Source: CAYPPG01 sp964412555 (GTDB lineage: Bacteria; Hinthialibacterota; Hinthialibacteria; Hinthialibacterales; Hinthialibacteraceae). From it: 64,000 nt of DNA. The notes beneath the pieces were generated by a model that was given only the letters and a program-made list of their open reading frames with translations, did not search any database and had not been told where the DNA came from. The DNA lies in the NCBI GenBank assembly GCA_964412555.1, contig CAYPPG010000006.1, positions 62,001-126,000 on the forward strand, read 5' to 3'. Of the stretch, positions 35,490-44,131 are shown one piece after another. Positions within the stretch are counted from its first letter, which is position 1. Each line of letters starts with the position of its first letter. Both the position numbers and the translations under genes were made by a program.

Positions 35490-36908
35490 TTACCCCATCC
35501 TCCGGCTGTAATCGATAAATCCTTTATTGATTCCATTTGTTTTCCTCCCCGTACGGCGGAAAACACCAATCCCTTCTCGCCCACCGCTCTTATTGGTATT
35601 GCCTTCAATGGTCACGAGTTTTCCTCCTTCCACTCGTTCCACGATCCCCGTGTGACCGGCACCCCCTGGAGCACCTGTATCGATGATAAAGATCATTCCG
35701 GGTTGAACCAATTGTGGATCGGCTTCTGCTTGGAGAGACGTGATACGACGAATGCCCTCTTGTCTGGCTCGGTTCCAGTGGTCAAGTACACCAGCTGTAT
35801 TGATACAAGGATTATCGATCCCCAGTTCTTTGGCTGCTTGTTCGAAACACCAATGGACAAAAGCAGCACACCATGGATAACCCCCTCCAAGTCCGGTGCT
35901 CTCCAGATACTCCTCGATTCTTTGACCTCGGTTTGAACCGGGCGGGTCTTCAAGAACTCCGATTTCGCCCCGGGCTATCTCCAATACTTTCGCCAAGAGA
36001 GGAGTTTGAGAAGGACGGGCATGAACGCGAGGCAGCGAGTCTTCCCCAAACAAAACTTCCCAGGTAAGAGGACCGACAAAGCCGTCGATCCCCAATGGCT
36101 CACCCCGGCTGTCTTCGCTGCGGGCTTGGAACAACCGTACGGCATGTTCAGTCTTGGCACCAAAATCACCATCGGTTTCCAGCGGAGGATTGGCACATCC
36201 GAGTTCGTTGAGTCGACGCTGAATCAGCCGGACATAACCACTATTTTCTTCACCTTGGCGGATCAAGCGGCCTGGATATGGAAATGATTCTGTTCCTTCA
36301 TATCTCTCTTCAGGAGACTCTTCTTCGAACAACACGACACCTCGCTCCTCCAGGAGTTTGAAGAGGGTTGCCACCCCGCATTGTTTTGAGATGAGCTCGG
36401 GATCAAATTTGCCGTCTGAACTATATTTGCCTTTGGTATAATGATTTGAAAATGACCAGAGGTACGGCGAAAGAACTTCCGAGTGATATTTGCGATACCC
36501 CCACCCATTATACCCCTCAAGTTTGAATAAAGTTCCGGATAGGCTCCAGTCCGTCCAACCTGCCATTCCGTCAAATCTCAGTGCATCCACGGCGGATTCT
36601 TCCCACGTGAAGGGAGGATGACCGGGCGGTCGATTGGCTGGAACACGAACGGTTTTTGAGTGGAGGGGATCCCCATTGTGAAGGTGCCGGTCGAATCGTA
36701 AACTTGCTTCCATTGCGTGAATTGCAGCAATCACGTACCACGGGACACCTGTCATTCCACTGACGGACTGATAACGCTCCTTTTGAGAGAAAATGCGATC
36801 AGCAAGGCGGTTGACAATACTGGCTTTGTCGGGGTTCAACGCGCAAGTATTGAAGAGTTGTGTATATTCATCCCGCAGTTCTTGGTTTAAATGAATGTGT
36901 CTTGACAT
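35490..36908 (-). CDS. Endolysin-like protein: lysozyme-like domain, PG-binding domain and CHAP amidase domain
   Basis: The 472-residue protein starts at ATG 36908, chosen because AGGAGGAAAAT lies directly before it; a nine-codon extension lacks such a site. Residues about 45-190 are lysozyme-like (GVPWYVIAAIHAMEASLRFD, with E67 as likely acid). About 222-290 is a PG_binding_1 domain (YVRLIQRRLNELG, DGDFGAKTEHAVRLFQ). About 305-465 is a CHAP/NlpC-type amidase with C347 in YPWCAAFVHWC and H419 in GHTGIVE. There is no signal peptide, so export needs a holin, a secretion machine or lysis. Such three-domain proteins are phage lysins or interbacterial effectors. A lipoprotein and a small protein follow in the same direction. 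Confidence 0.8.
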   Translation of the reverse strand: MSRHIHLNQELRDEYTQLFNTCALNPDKASIVNRLADRIFSQKERYQSVSGMTGVPWYVIAAIHAMEASLRFDRHLHNGDPLHSKTVRVPANRPPGHPPFTWEESAVDALRFDGMAGWTDWSLSGTLFKLEGYNGWGYRKYHSEVLSPYLWSFSNHYTKGKYSSDGKFDPELISKQCGVATLFKLLEERGVVLFEEESPEERYEGTESFPYPGRLIRQGEENSGYVRLIQRRLNELGCANPPLETDGDFGAKTEHAVRLFQARSEDSRGEPLGIDGFVGPLTWEVLFGEDSLPRVHARPSQTPLLAKVLEIARGEIGVLEDPPGSNRGQRIEEYLESTGLGGGYPWCAAFVHWCFEQAAKELGIDNPCINTAGVLDHWNRARQEGIRRITSLQAEADPQLVQPGMIFIIDTGAPGGAGHTGIVERVEGGKLVTIEGNTNKSGGREGIGVFRRTGRKTNGINKGFIDYSRRMG

Positions 36909-37120
36909 ATTTTCCTCCTGAATTGGAAACTTCACATCGATGCGTTATTTAAACATTCTTGTTTTCTCTATTAAACAGAATCCGATAATAATACATTTTT
37001 ATGTTCATTACCAGTTAAAATTTTATTTTTTTACAGTCATATAAGTTCTCGAATTTCGCCGGTGACAGCAAGAACCACCTTCCCTTTTCCACAACCGTGA
37101 TAAGCTATAAATCAAGAAAT

Positions 37121-37163
37121 CCGGCCGGTTGTTAAGTATGCATTCTTTCATTGATCCGGCCGG
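37121..37163. promoter_or_regulatory. Pair of CCGGCCGG palindromes upstream of rtcB
   Basis: CCGGCCGG occurs at 37121-37128 and 37156-37163, 35 bp apart (about three and a third helical turns). They flank a short AT-rich stretch, and a TAAATTATAAA element lies just downstream before the rtcB start at 37195. They could be operator half-sites. No sigma-54 promoter (TGGC-N8-TTGC type), as used with RtcR in other bacteria, is seen. Confidence 0.3.
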
Positions 37164-37194
37164 ATAATTATAAATTATAAACAGAGAATCAACC

Positions 37195-38703
37195 ATGAAC
37201 GCAAATTCGAATAAACCCAAACCGGAAATGATCCCAACCGGCGAAGCCGTTTCCCTCCTCGATGTCCCCGACAAGAAAGCCGATCCTGTCACCGTCATTG
37301 GCACTGAAGCGATCCGACGGACATTCGATGAAACCTGCCTGCAGCAGATCGTGAATACACGTCTCTCTCCAGGCGTCGAGCAGGTGGTGCTCAATCCCGA
37401 CGGCCATATGGGATACGGTGCGCCCATCGGCTGCGTCATGTCCTCCGGCTCCCATATTTACCCCGGGCCGGTCGGTGTGGATATCAAATGCTCAATGAGC
37501 CTGCTGCAATTCGATCTCCCAGCGGAAGAAATTACCGACAAGCGCGTCCGGCGCGAGATTATCAACGCTATCACGAGCCGCACCCCCACCGGCGCAGGAA
37601 AAGGACAACGAAGCGTCCCAAAATCGCGCAAAGTCTCTTTGGAACTCGGGAAACAAGCGGCAGTCGAGGGCGCCTCCAAATATGTGTGCAAGAAACTGGG
37701 GATTCCCGAAGAATGGGCGAATCGCTGCGAAGACAGTTTCCACACAGGCCATGACGGCACTCGGCACGCATTAGCCGACCGTCTCGAATATCTCATCAAA
37801 GCCGGGAAATTCCCCGAATTGAAAGAAAAAATTCAACAACTCGGCTCCTACGGCGGCGGCAATCACTTCGGTGAGTGCGAAGTGGTGCAGGTGGAAGACA
37901 ACGATCGCTCGCGATCCGTGGCGAATGTCTTCGGACTTAAAGACGGACACATTGCGTTCATGTCGCACTGTGGTTCACGCGGTTTTGGCCACAACCTGGC
38001 GATGGGGCAGTTCCGGTTACTGAAACAACATTTCAAAGACAACAAGATTCCTTTTCCCGGCAACGACACCCATCTCGTCTATGCTCCGCTGGGAACTCCG
38101 GAAGCGGACAACTACATCGACGACATGTCGCTGGGCGCAAACTTCGCAACGGTGAATCACCTTCTTATTAACTCGTTGATCTTGGAAGCGTTCGAAGAGG
38201 TATTCCCGAACATTCGCGGCACATTTGTCTATTTCATCAGCCATAACATTGCCCGGCGCGAGCCGGTAGACGGCAAACTGTTATGGGTGATGCGCAAGGG
38301 AGCCACACGCGCATTCCCCGCCCGCCATCCGGGCTTGAAGCATACCCCCTTCGAGCAGACCGGCCACCCGATCCTGCTGCCGGGCAACCCGCAATCCGGT
38401 TCCGTCGTCATGGTGGCGGATGAAGGTGCGAAACTCAGTTGCTACAGCGTCAACCACGGCGCCGGACGAGTGCTGGGACGAAAGCAGGCGTTCAAAAAAC
38501 TGAACCAACAACAGATCGACCAATCCTTCGACGACCTCGACATCTTGACCAATTGCCGCAACTATCCCCGTGACGAAGCCCCCGCAGCCTATAAGGATTT
38601 CGAAGAAGTGCTGAGATCGGTAAAATCAGCAGGATTGGCCAGCGAAGTTGCCCGCCTGAAAGCGCGCTTTGTTATCAAAGACGCCTCGAAGGCTGATGAT
38701 TGA
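37195..38703 (+). CDS. rtcB: RtcB-family RNA ligase
   Basis: The 502-residue GTP- and Mn2+-dependent ligase joins RNA 2',3'-cyclic phosphate ends to 5'-OH ends. Metal-binding and catalytic segments are visible: VVLNPDGHMGYGAPIGCVM, VGVDIKCSM (usually DIGCGM; the Cys is kept), GGGNHFGECEVV, SHCGSRGFGH and the guanylated His in YSVNHGAGRVLGRKQA. Length is in the long bacterial RtcB range. It is followed by rtcA after a dispersed repeat. The DIKCSM variant places it in a divergent RtcB subgroup. Confidence 0.92.
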   Translation: MNANSNKPKPEMIPTGEAVSLLDVPDKKADPVTVIGTEAIRRTFDETCLQQIVNTRLSPGVEQVVLNPDGHMGYGAPIGCVMSSGSHIYPGPVGVDIKCSMSLLQFDLPAEEITDKRVRREIINAITSRTPTGAGKGQRSVPKSRKVSLELGKQAAVEGASKYVCKKLGIPEEWANRCEDSFHTGHDGTRHALADRLEYLIKAGKFPELKEKIQQLGSYGGGNHFGECEVVQVEDNDRSRSVANVFGLKDGHIAFMSHCGSRGFGHNLAMGQFRLLKQHFKDNKIPFPGNDTHLVYAPLGTPEADNYIDDMSLGANFATVNHLLINSLILEAFEEVFPNIRGTFVYFISHNIARREPVDGKLLWVMRKGATRAFPARHPGLKHTPFEQTGHPILLPGNPQSGSVVMVADEGAKLSCYSVNHGAGRVLGRKQAFKKLNQQQIDQSFDDLDILTNCRNYPRDEAPAAYKDFEEVLRSVKSAGLASEVARLKARFVIKDASKADD

Positions 38704-38719
38704 TATTTATTCCTCATAC

Positions 38720-38802
38720 GGGTACCACGGGCAAGACGACAGGTCTGCCCGTGCTTTGGAGCGCATACCAGCAAGGGCAGACTTCGCTTGCCCTTGTTAC
38801 CC
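38720..38802. repeat. 83-bp element with terminal inverted repeats (copy 1)
   Basis: It starts GGGTACCACGGGCAAG and ends CTTGCCCTTGTTACCC, imperfect inverted repeats of about 16 bp, with an internal GGTCTGCCCGTGCTTTGGAG block. It is 83 bp, the same length as the copy at 42566-42648, with about eight differences. It lies between rtcB and rtcA. No transposase is encoded. Confidence 0.85.
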
Positions 38803-38885
38803 TTCATTGTGCAGACAGGATGTCCGCACCACAATTTTGGCTTTTTGTAGTTGTGTCACATATTGTTTATTCAAGGGGGAAATGA

Positions 38886-39902
38886 ATGATCACAATCGAC
38901 GGTTCATTTGGTGAGGGAGGCGGCCAAATTCTGCGCTCATCGCTGGCCCTGTCCATGGTGACCGGCCAGCCGTTCCGCATCACGAATATTCGCGCCAACC
39001 GCAAACGCCCTGGACTCATGCGCCAACACGTTGCGGGGGTACATGCGGCACAAGCCATTTCCAATGCAAACGTCGTAGGGGATTCCATCGGCTCGCGGGA
39101 AGTCCATTTTTACCCCCAGCAAGTGCAGGGGGGAAACTATACCTTTTCCGTCGGATCGGCAGGCAGCGCTACCCTCGTCCTGCAAACCGTCTTGCCCGCT
39201 TTGGTATTGGCAAGCGCACCCAGCCACCTCACCTTAGAAGGTGGAACCCACAACCCCCTCGCCCCACCATTCGAGTTCCTGGAACGCGCTTATTTACCCA
39301 CCCTCAACCGAATGGGACCTAAAGTAAATGCCCAACTGTATAAACCCGGTTTCTATCCTGCCGGTGGCGGAAGATTCCAAGTCCACATCGAACCGGCGAA
39401 ACGGCTGGAGACAATCGAGTTGATCAATCGGGGAGAATTGCTCCACCGTTCCGGAAAAGCGGTAGTCGCTAACCTCGCCCGGCATATCGCCGAACGCGAA
39501 GTCCGAACGATGAAAAATAAACTCAACTGGCCGGAAGATTGTTTCCATCTCGAAGAACTCAAAAATGCCGACGGTCCCGGCAATTATGTCTCCATCGAAC
39601 TCGCCTATGAAAACATCACCGAAGTCTTCACCGCCTTCGGAGAAATCAAAAAACGCGCTGAACAAGTCGCCCGCGAAGCCGTCCAACAATGCCAAGTCTA
39701 CGAAGCCAGTGGAGCACCAGCCGGCGAATACCTAACCGACCAACTCCTCCTCCCCATTGCATTGGTTGGTTCCGGAAAATTCCATTCCAATGGCTTATCC
39801 GGCCACGCGATGACTCAGATCGAGTTGATTCGGCAGTTTCTGGATGTCGAGGTAACTGTCGAACCCAAAAGCCGGCATGAAGTATTGGTTGTTATAGAGT
39901 GA
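38886..39902 (+). CDS. rtcA: RNA 3'-terminal phosphate cyclase
   Basis: The 338-residue enzyme converts RNA 3'-phosphate ends to 2',3'-cyclic phosphates with ATP, forming a substrate for RtcB. The family start IDGSFGEGGGQILRSSLALS, then GLMRQHVAGVHAAQ, FSVGSAGSATLVLQTVLPAL and FYPAGGGRFQ are present. The adenylated His lies in LSGHAMTQIELI, aligned with the E. coli catalytic His. AAGGGGGAAA precedes the ATG. It forms an RNA repair operon with rtcB. Confidence 0.93.
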   Translation: MITIDGSFGEGGGQILRSSLALSMVTGQPFRITNIRANRKRPGLMRQHVAGVHAAQAISNANVVGDSIGSREVHFYPQQVQGGNYTFSVGSAGSATLVLQTVLPALVLASAPSHLTLEGGTHNPLAPPFEFLERAYLPTLNRMGPKVNAQLYKPGFYPAGGGRFQVHIEPAKRLETIELINRGELLHRSGKAVVANLARHIAEREVRTMKNKLNWPEDCFHLEELKNADGPGNYVSIELAYENITEVFTAFGEIKKRAEQVAREAVQQCQVYEASGAPAGEYLTDQLLLPIALVGSGKFHSNGLSGHAMTQIELIRQFLDVEVTVEPKSRHEVLVVIE

Positions 39903-39994
39903 GATGTTTCACTTCAAAGCAGAGGTTGTATTGTACCTCATTTCCTTATACCCTTTATCATTTTCATACTCCTGATCCAAATAGAAACGAAACG

Positions 39995-40867
39995 ATGAAT
40001 CGAAATTCAACCTTAACTCCGGTCTTATTTGCTCTTGCAGCCGTCGTGTTATTCTCCACCGGCGGTCTCTGTATCAAATGGATCCCGTTCCCCGCTCTGC
40101 ACTTAGCCGGGTTGCGAGCGGTGATCGCGGCGGCGTTTTTGGGGGCGTATATGGGTTATCATGGGGGATTTCCGCAAATATCCAAAATGGGACGCTACAG
40201 CTGGTTCGCTTCTTTTTCCTACTTTGCCATGATTACCAGTTATGTGTTTGCCATGAAAATGACCACGGCAGTCAATGCAATCTTTTTGCAATATACGATG
40301 CCCGCCTGGGTGCTGGTCGGAGGCGCGATTTGGCTCAAGGAACGGATTACGATGGGGCGGGTGACAGTTGTCGGATTATGTTTTTTCGGGATGTTATTAT
40401 TCTTCATCGACGAATTGCAGCCCCGGCAGTGGACCGGGAATATCGTTGCTTTGTTCAGTGGATTGACATTTGCGGCCTTGACGTTGTCGCTGCGGAAAGT
40501 GAGAGAACAGCGGCCGATGGATTGTGTGTTTATGGGGAATGTGCTGGCGGGGGTGTTTCTTTTGCCGCTGGCTTTTTGGACTGATCCGGGGCAAATTGCG
40601 CATTTCACTTCTCTGTCTGTGATCGGGACATTGCTGTGGTTGGGGATTTTTCAGATTGGGGTGGCTTATTTGTTCTTCGTGGCGGCAATTCAAGGGCTGC
40701 CGGCGATCGAGGTGGCGATTATTTCCTTGATCGAACCGATTTTAAATCCGACATGGGTGTTTATCTTTCTGGATGAGCGGCCGACGTTCTGGGCAATTAT
40801 CGGTGGGACAATCATTATGGTTTCTGTGCTTTTGCGGACGTTTTTCGCGGAAGAAGTCGAGGATTGA
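39995..40867 (+). CDS. EamA/DMT-family transporter
   Basis: The true start is the ATG at 39995; a longer frame to 39899 adds 32 residues with no membrane character. The 290-residue protein has about ten hydrophobic segments in two EamA repeats, beginning NSTLTPVLFALAAVVLFSTG and later FCLSGLTFAALTLS-type and VAIISLIEPILNPTWVFIFL segments. Members export metabolites such as amino acids or nucleosides; the substrate cannot be read. It is 3-20 nt ahead of the next gene, so they may be co-transcribed. Confidence 0.85.
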   Translation: MNRNSTLTPVLFALAAVVLFSTGGLCIKWIPFPALHLAGLRAVIAAAFLGAYMGYHGGFPQISKMGRYSWFASFSYFAMITSYVFAMKMTTAVNAIFLQYTMPAWVLVGGAIWLKERITMGRVTVVGLCFFGMLLFFIDELQPRQWTGNIVALFSGLTFAALTLSLRKVREQRPMDCVFMGNVLAGVFLLPLAFWTDPGQIAHFTSLSVIGTLLWLGIFQIGVAYLFFVAAIQGLPAIEVAIISLIEPILNPTWVFIFLDERPTFWAIIGGTIIMVSVLLRTFFAEEVED

Positions 40868-40887
40868 GAGCCGGCGGTGTGGAGCGT

Positions 40888-41745
40888 ATGTTTCGAGAAT
40901 TGTGGAAATTTCGTTTTCTAATCCGGCAATTGGCGGTGCGGGATCTCAAGGCGCGATATAAGGTTTCCGTGTTGGGTTTTTTCTGGAGCCTGCTGCGGCC
41001 GCTGCTGACAATGGTGATTTTGGCGGCGGTGTTTTCCATGCTCGATTTCGATAGTTCGACCTACGCCGTGCCGTATTATGTGTTGTTGTTCGCTTCGTAT
41101 ATGCCCTGGTTCTTTCTTTCGAGCGCCCTGCTGGAGGGAACGCAATCACTTATCTCGAATGCGCATTTGGTGAAGAAAGTCTACTGCCCGCGCGCGGTTT
41201 TCCCGTCCGCGGTGGGATTGTCGAATTTGATCAACTTTCTGTTTTCGCTGGCGGTAGTATTGCCGGTACTGTATCTTGCGACTCCCGCCCAGCCGACATT
41301 CTTGCTGCTGCAGCTACCGTTGGTGATACTCGTCAACACGGTTTTATTGCTGGGGCTGTGCTATGCCGCGTCGGTAATCAATGTGCTGTATCGTGATACG
41401 ACACAGATCGTCGAATTTCTGGTTTTCGTCTGGTTTTATATGACGCCGGTGTTGTATGACGCCTATGAAGTGATCAAAGCGATGCCAAAACTAGGGTGTA
41501 TCCTATATTTCCTCAATCCTATGGCCGGTCTAAATGAGTGGTACCGCTATATCTTTCTGGCTTCCCATTTTCGTCAGCAACCCGAATTTGCAGCGACGCT
41601 CGAAAACTATCCAATGCTGGAACGGTATAATGCCGTTGTCTATCAATTCGCCATCCCGTATGCAATTATCTTTTCCGTTGTGATTTTGTTTGTCGGATAT
41701 GCGTTGATGAAAAAGTGGGAAACGCGGGCGGTCGATGAAATGTGA
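40888..41745 (+). CDS. ABC-2 type permease for polysaccharide export (Wzm/TagG-like), without its ATPase
   Basis: The 285-residue permease has about six membrane segments and the family N-terminus RFLIRQLAVRDLKARYKVSV then LGFFWSLLRPL. The start ATG at 40888 follows GTGGAGCGT; a TTG at 40864 would add eight residues. Wzm/TagG permeases pair with a Wzt/TagH ATPase, which is not found on either side. The next gene is a methyltransferase with 15 nt between. It may take its ATPase from elsewhere. Its partner glycan could be an O-antigen-type polymer. Confidence 0.85.
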   Translation: MFRELWKFRFLIRQLAVRDLKARYKVSVLGFFWSLLRPLLTMVILAAVFSMLDFDSSTYAVPYYVLLFASYMPWFFLSSALLEGTQSLISNAHLVKKVYCPRAVFPSAVGLSNLINFLFSLAVVLPVLYLATPAQPTFLLLQLPLVILVNTVLLLGLCYAASVINVLYRDTTQIVEFLVFVWFYMTPVLYDAYEVIKAMPKLGCILYFLNPMAGLNEWYRYIFLASHFRQQPEFAATLENYPMLERYNAVVYQFAIPYAIIFSVVILFVGYALMKKWETRAVDEM

Positions 41746-41760
41746 GTATCGGGGAGAATC

Positions 41761-42516
41761 GTGAAACCGGAAGCCTATCAAATCAATTATGAATTCGAGG
41801 AAAACCATTGGTGGTTCTTGGGCCGGCGTAAGATACTTTGCTCCGTCATCCAAGATGTAATCAATAAAGGACATCTTCAAACAAAGTCTATTAGAATCCT
41901 TGATTATGGATGCGGAACTGGCGGGTTAACTCAAACGCTCGATGCATTCGGTTCGGTGACCGGTGTGGATGAAAGTGAAGAAGCGATCCGCTATTGTCGG
42001 GAGCGGGGGCTTGAGAATGTTGAGAAAATCCAATCGGCGAATGATCTTCCGAATTTGACATTTCATCTTGTCTGTAGTTTCGATGTTTTGGAGCATTTTG
42101 AAGATGATACCGGATTACTGACTGAGTTGTATCGCACTTTACAACCAGGCGGGATTTTGTTTCTTACCGTTCCTGCATTTCAATGTCTTTGGAGCGGAGA
42201 AGATGAAGTCTCGAAGCATGTGCGGCGGTATCGGAAAAGGGAACTTACGCAAAAAGTACATGAGACCGGTTTTGAGATTGTGAAAGCGAGTTATTTCAAC
42301 TTTTCCCTTTTTCCGATGGTCTTTGTTATTCGAACCTTCAACCGAATGTTTCGTCCGTCAACTTTGCAGCGTTCTGATGTTACACCTGCGAAAGAGCCAC
42401 TCAATACTCTTTTAAAAAATATCTTCTCATTCGAACGGTTTGTTTTGCGGTATGCTGGTTTTCCTTTGGGGGTGTCGTTATTGGTTGTTGCCCGGAAAGC
42501 CGGTGGGAGTGAATAA
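41761..42516 (+). CDS. Class I SAM-dependent methyltransferase
   Basis: The 251-residue protein has motif I ILDYGCGTGGLTQTL, an acidic loop VTGVDESEEA, and VCSFDVLEHFEDD as motif IV. The C-terminal tail is hydrophobic (FPMVFVIRTFNRMF). The start is GTG at 41761 after a GGGGAGAAT sequence. Position next to a polysaccharide-export-like permease suggests modification of a glycan or lipid precursor, but this is inference. Confidence 0.85.
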   Translation: MKPEAYQINYEFEENHWWFLGRRKILCSVIQDVINKGHLQTKSIRILDYGCGTGGLTQTLDAFGSVTGVDESEEAIRYCRERGLENVEKIQSANDLPNLTFHLVCSFDVLEHFEDDTGLLTELYRTLQPGGILFLTVPAFQCLWSGEDEVSKHVRRYRKRELTQKVHETGFEIVKASYFNFSLFPMVFVIRTFNRMFRPSTLQRSDVTPAKEPLNTLLKNIFSFERFVLRYAGFPLGVSLLVVARKAGGSE

Positions 42517-42519
42517 GCA

Positions 42520-42548
42520 GGGACAGACTACGCTTGCCCCTGGTACCC
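42520..42548. repeat. Partial right end of the 83-bp element
   Basis: GGGACAGACTACGCTTGCCC, continuing to CTGGTACCC, matches the right 29 bp of the element at 42566-42648. It sits 4 nt after the methyltransferase stop codon and is followed 17 nt later by a full copy. Confidence 0.7.
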
Positions 42549-42565
42549 AGCGGTACATAAATCGC

Positions 42566-42648
42566 GGGTACCACGGGCAAGACGTCAGGTCTGCCCGTGC
42601 TTTGGAGCGCTTTCCGTCAAGGGCAGACTACGCTTGCCCCTGGTACCC
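42566..42648. repeat. 83-bp element with terminal inverted repeats (copy 2)
   Basis: Starts GGGTACCACGGGCAAG and ends CTTGCCCCTGGTACCC; these ends are near-perfect inverted repeats. The internal part is shared with copy 1. It lies between the methyltransferase gene and the convergent esterase gene. Confidence 0.88.
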
Positions 42649-42660
42649 ATATATCTCTTT

Positions 42661-43935
42661 TCAACTTTTTAGATGCTGATCGAACCAGCGGAACGCTTCT
42701 TCCTGCATTTCGATGGTGAAGCGGTGGGTGGTGTCGAAGAATTTTCCACTGAATTTATCAGGGACTTCGGCTTTGTCGTAGATTTTTTCTAATTTGTCGA
42801 CGGCTTCTTTCATGCTTTCGAGGGTGTAGAGGCCGTCTTGGGAGCATTGGAGAACCATGAGCGGTTTGGGGACGAGTGCTCCGAGCATATCAGGAAGATC
42901 CATGTATCGTGTCAATCCTGGGAGGAAGTGAGAGAAGGAATGAGTGTCGATGTGCGCTTTGATGAGCGGACGGTAGGTGGCGACCCAGCCGACGGAGACG
43001 CCGCACCCAATGCGGTCGTCCAAAGCGCAGAGATAATTGGTGCGGTCGGAACCCATCGAGATTCCCATGCAGCCGATGCGTTCGGGATCGACTTCGGGGC
43101 GGGTGATGAGGTAGTCGACGGTGCGGATATCGTCCCAATGCGCGATCCCATGCCACGTGGTTCCGGCCCAGAACAACGATTTTGCTAAGGTTGCTTCTCC
43201 GCGTCCGGCACGGCGGTTGACTTCGCGGATTTGTTCGACGGTATAATTAGAAAGGTCCATGCCCAATGAGTTCATATCGTCGAAAAGCGTGCGCCGTTCC
43301 CCAAAGTAAAAACGGTCTATCGAAATGACGACATAACCGCGTTTGGCCAACTCGGCGGAAGTGCTGCGGCCTTCGTAACTCCGTTCGACCAAATCCACCA
43401 ATGCCGGATGAGGGTTGCGCACCGGCATGACTTTCTCTTTTCCATAGACGAATGCGCCTGCGTGGCAGTGAAGATCGACGATGGCGGGGCGTTTACCGGA
43501 ATAGCCCTTGGGGATCAAGACGTAAGCTGGGACGCGGAACCAAGGGGTGGTGTTGAACAGGATTTTTTCTTGAATAAAGTCTTCGGTTTCCCTGCGGTCG
43601 ATGACTTCGTCAGCAGGATCGACGGGTGGCGCGTCGTAATGGAATAGTTCAAGGACTTTTGCTTGGACGGTTTTGCGATAGTCCTGCACGCTGGAATATT
43701 CTTTGTTTAAAAACGACAACGGATAATCACGGCGGTCGGCCAGAGTTTTGATTTTCGGGTAGAGGGTGCCGATATCCGCACCGGTTGCTTTGCTGGGATT
43801 GGGGCCAAGTTGTTGTTCGGTTGATGCGGAAAGTGCGATTCCGGATCCCGTAGCTGTCATACCAGCGAGAGAAAGGCCGGTGACGAAATTGCGGCGGGTG
43901 ATGTTGTTTTCGTTGGTTTTTTCTTTTGAGTTCAT
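42661..43935 (-). CDS. Exported alpha/beta hydrolase (acetyl xylan esterase/dienelactone hydrolase-like)
   Basis: The 424-residue protein has a Tat-like leader (ITRRNFVTGLSLAGMTATG) and an alpha/beta hydrolase fold. The likely nucleophile Ser is in GCMGISMGSDRTNYL, a likely acid near VLQCSQDGLY, and His in FDTTHRFTIEMQ. The form is that of the large Abhydrolase_7-like family found with carbohydrate-active enzymes in Planctomycetes and Bacteroidetes. A deacetylase of plant glycans is plausible but unproven. Confidence 0.8.
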   Translation of the reverse strand: MNSKEKTNENNITRRNFVTGLSLAGMTATGSGIALSASTEQQLGPNPSKATGADIGTLYPKIKTLADRRDYPLSFLNKEYSSVQDYRKTVQAKVLELFHYDAPPVDPADEVIDRRETEDFIQEKILFNTTPWFRVPAYVLIPKGYSGKRPAIVDLHCHAGAFVYGKEKVMPVRNPHPALVDLVERSYEGRSTSAELAKRGYVVISIDRFYFGERRTLFDDMNSLGMDLSNYTVEQIREVNRRAGRGEATLAKSLFWAGTTWHGIAHWDDIRTVDYLITRPEVDPERIGCMGISMGSDRTNYLCALDDRIGCGVSVGWVATYRPLIKAHIDTHSFSHFLPGLTRYMDLPDMLGALVPKPLMVLQCSQDGLYTLESMKEAVDKLEKIYDKAEVPDKFSGKFFDTTHRFTIEMQEEAFRWFDQHLKS

Positions 43936-44031
43936 TGGTGGTTTCCCTTTTTTTAAAGTATCATCAAGATATACATTTTGATTGTTGCATTGTACGCATC
44001 ATTAGGAATGCCCCACTGGGAGCGCCTCACT

Positions 44032-44055
44032 GGGAGCGCGGCCATCCGTGGCCGC
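44032..44055. repeat. Degenerate copy of the GCGGGCA hairpin repeat
   Basis: GGGAGCGCGGCCATCCGTGG then CCGC: the hairpin arms are GCGGCCA and TGGCCGC, changed together relative to the family consensus (compensatory). It is preceded by a CACTGGGAGCGC tandem duplication starting at 44015. Confidence 0.7.
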
Positions 44056-44093
44056 ATTTTCAATTCTCCAAGTTACTTTTTCCCACTATAAAT

Positions 44094-44117
44094 GCGGGCA
44101 GGGATGCCCGCGCTCCC
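44094..44117. repeat. Inverse copy of the GCGGGCA hairpin repeat
   Basis: GCGGGCAGGGATGCCCGCGC then TCCC is the reverse-oriented copy of the dispersed repeat. Together with the copy at 44032 it forms a larger inverted pair flanking about 40 nt, just after the stop of the dockerin-like gene. Confidence 0.75.
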
Positions 44118-44131
44118 AGAGTGTATTTATT

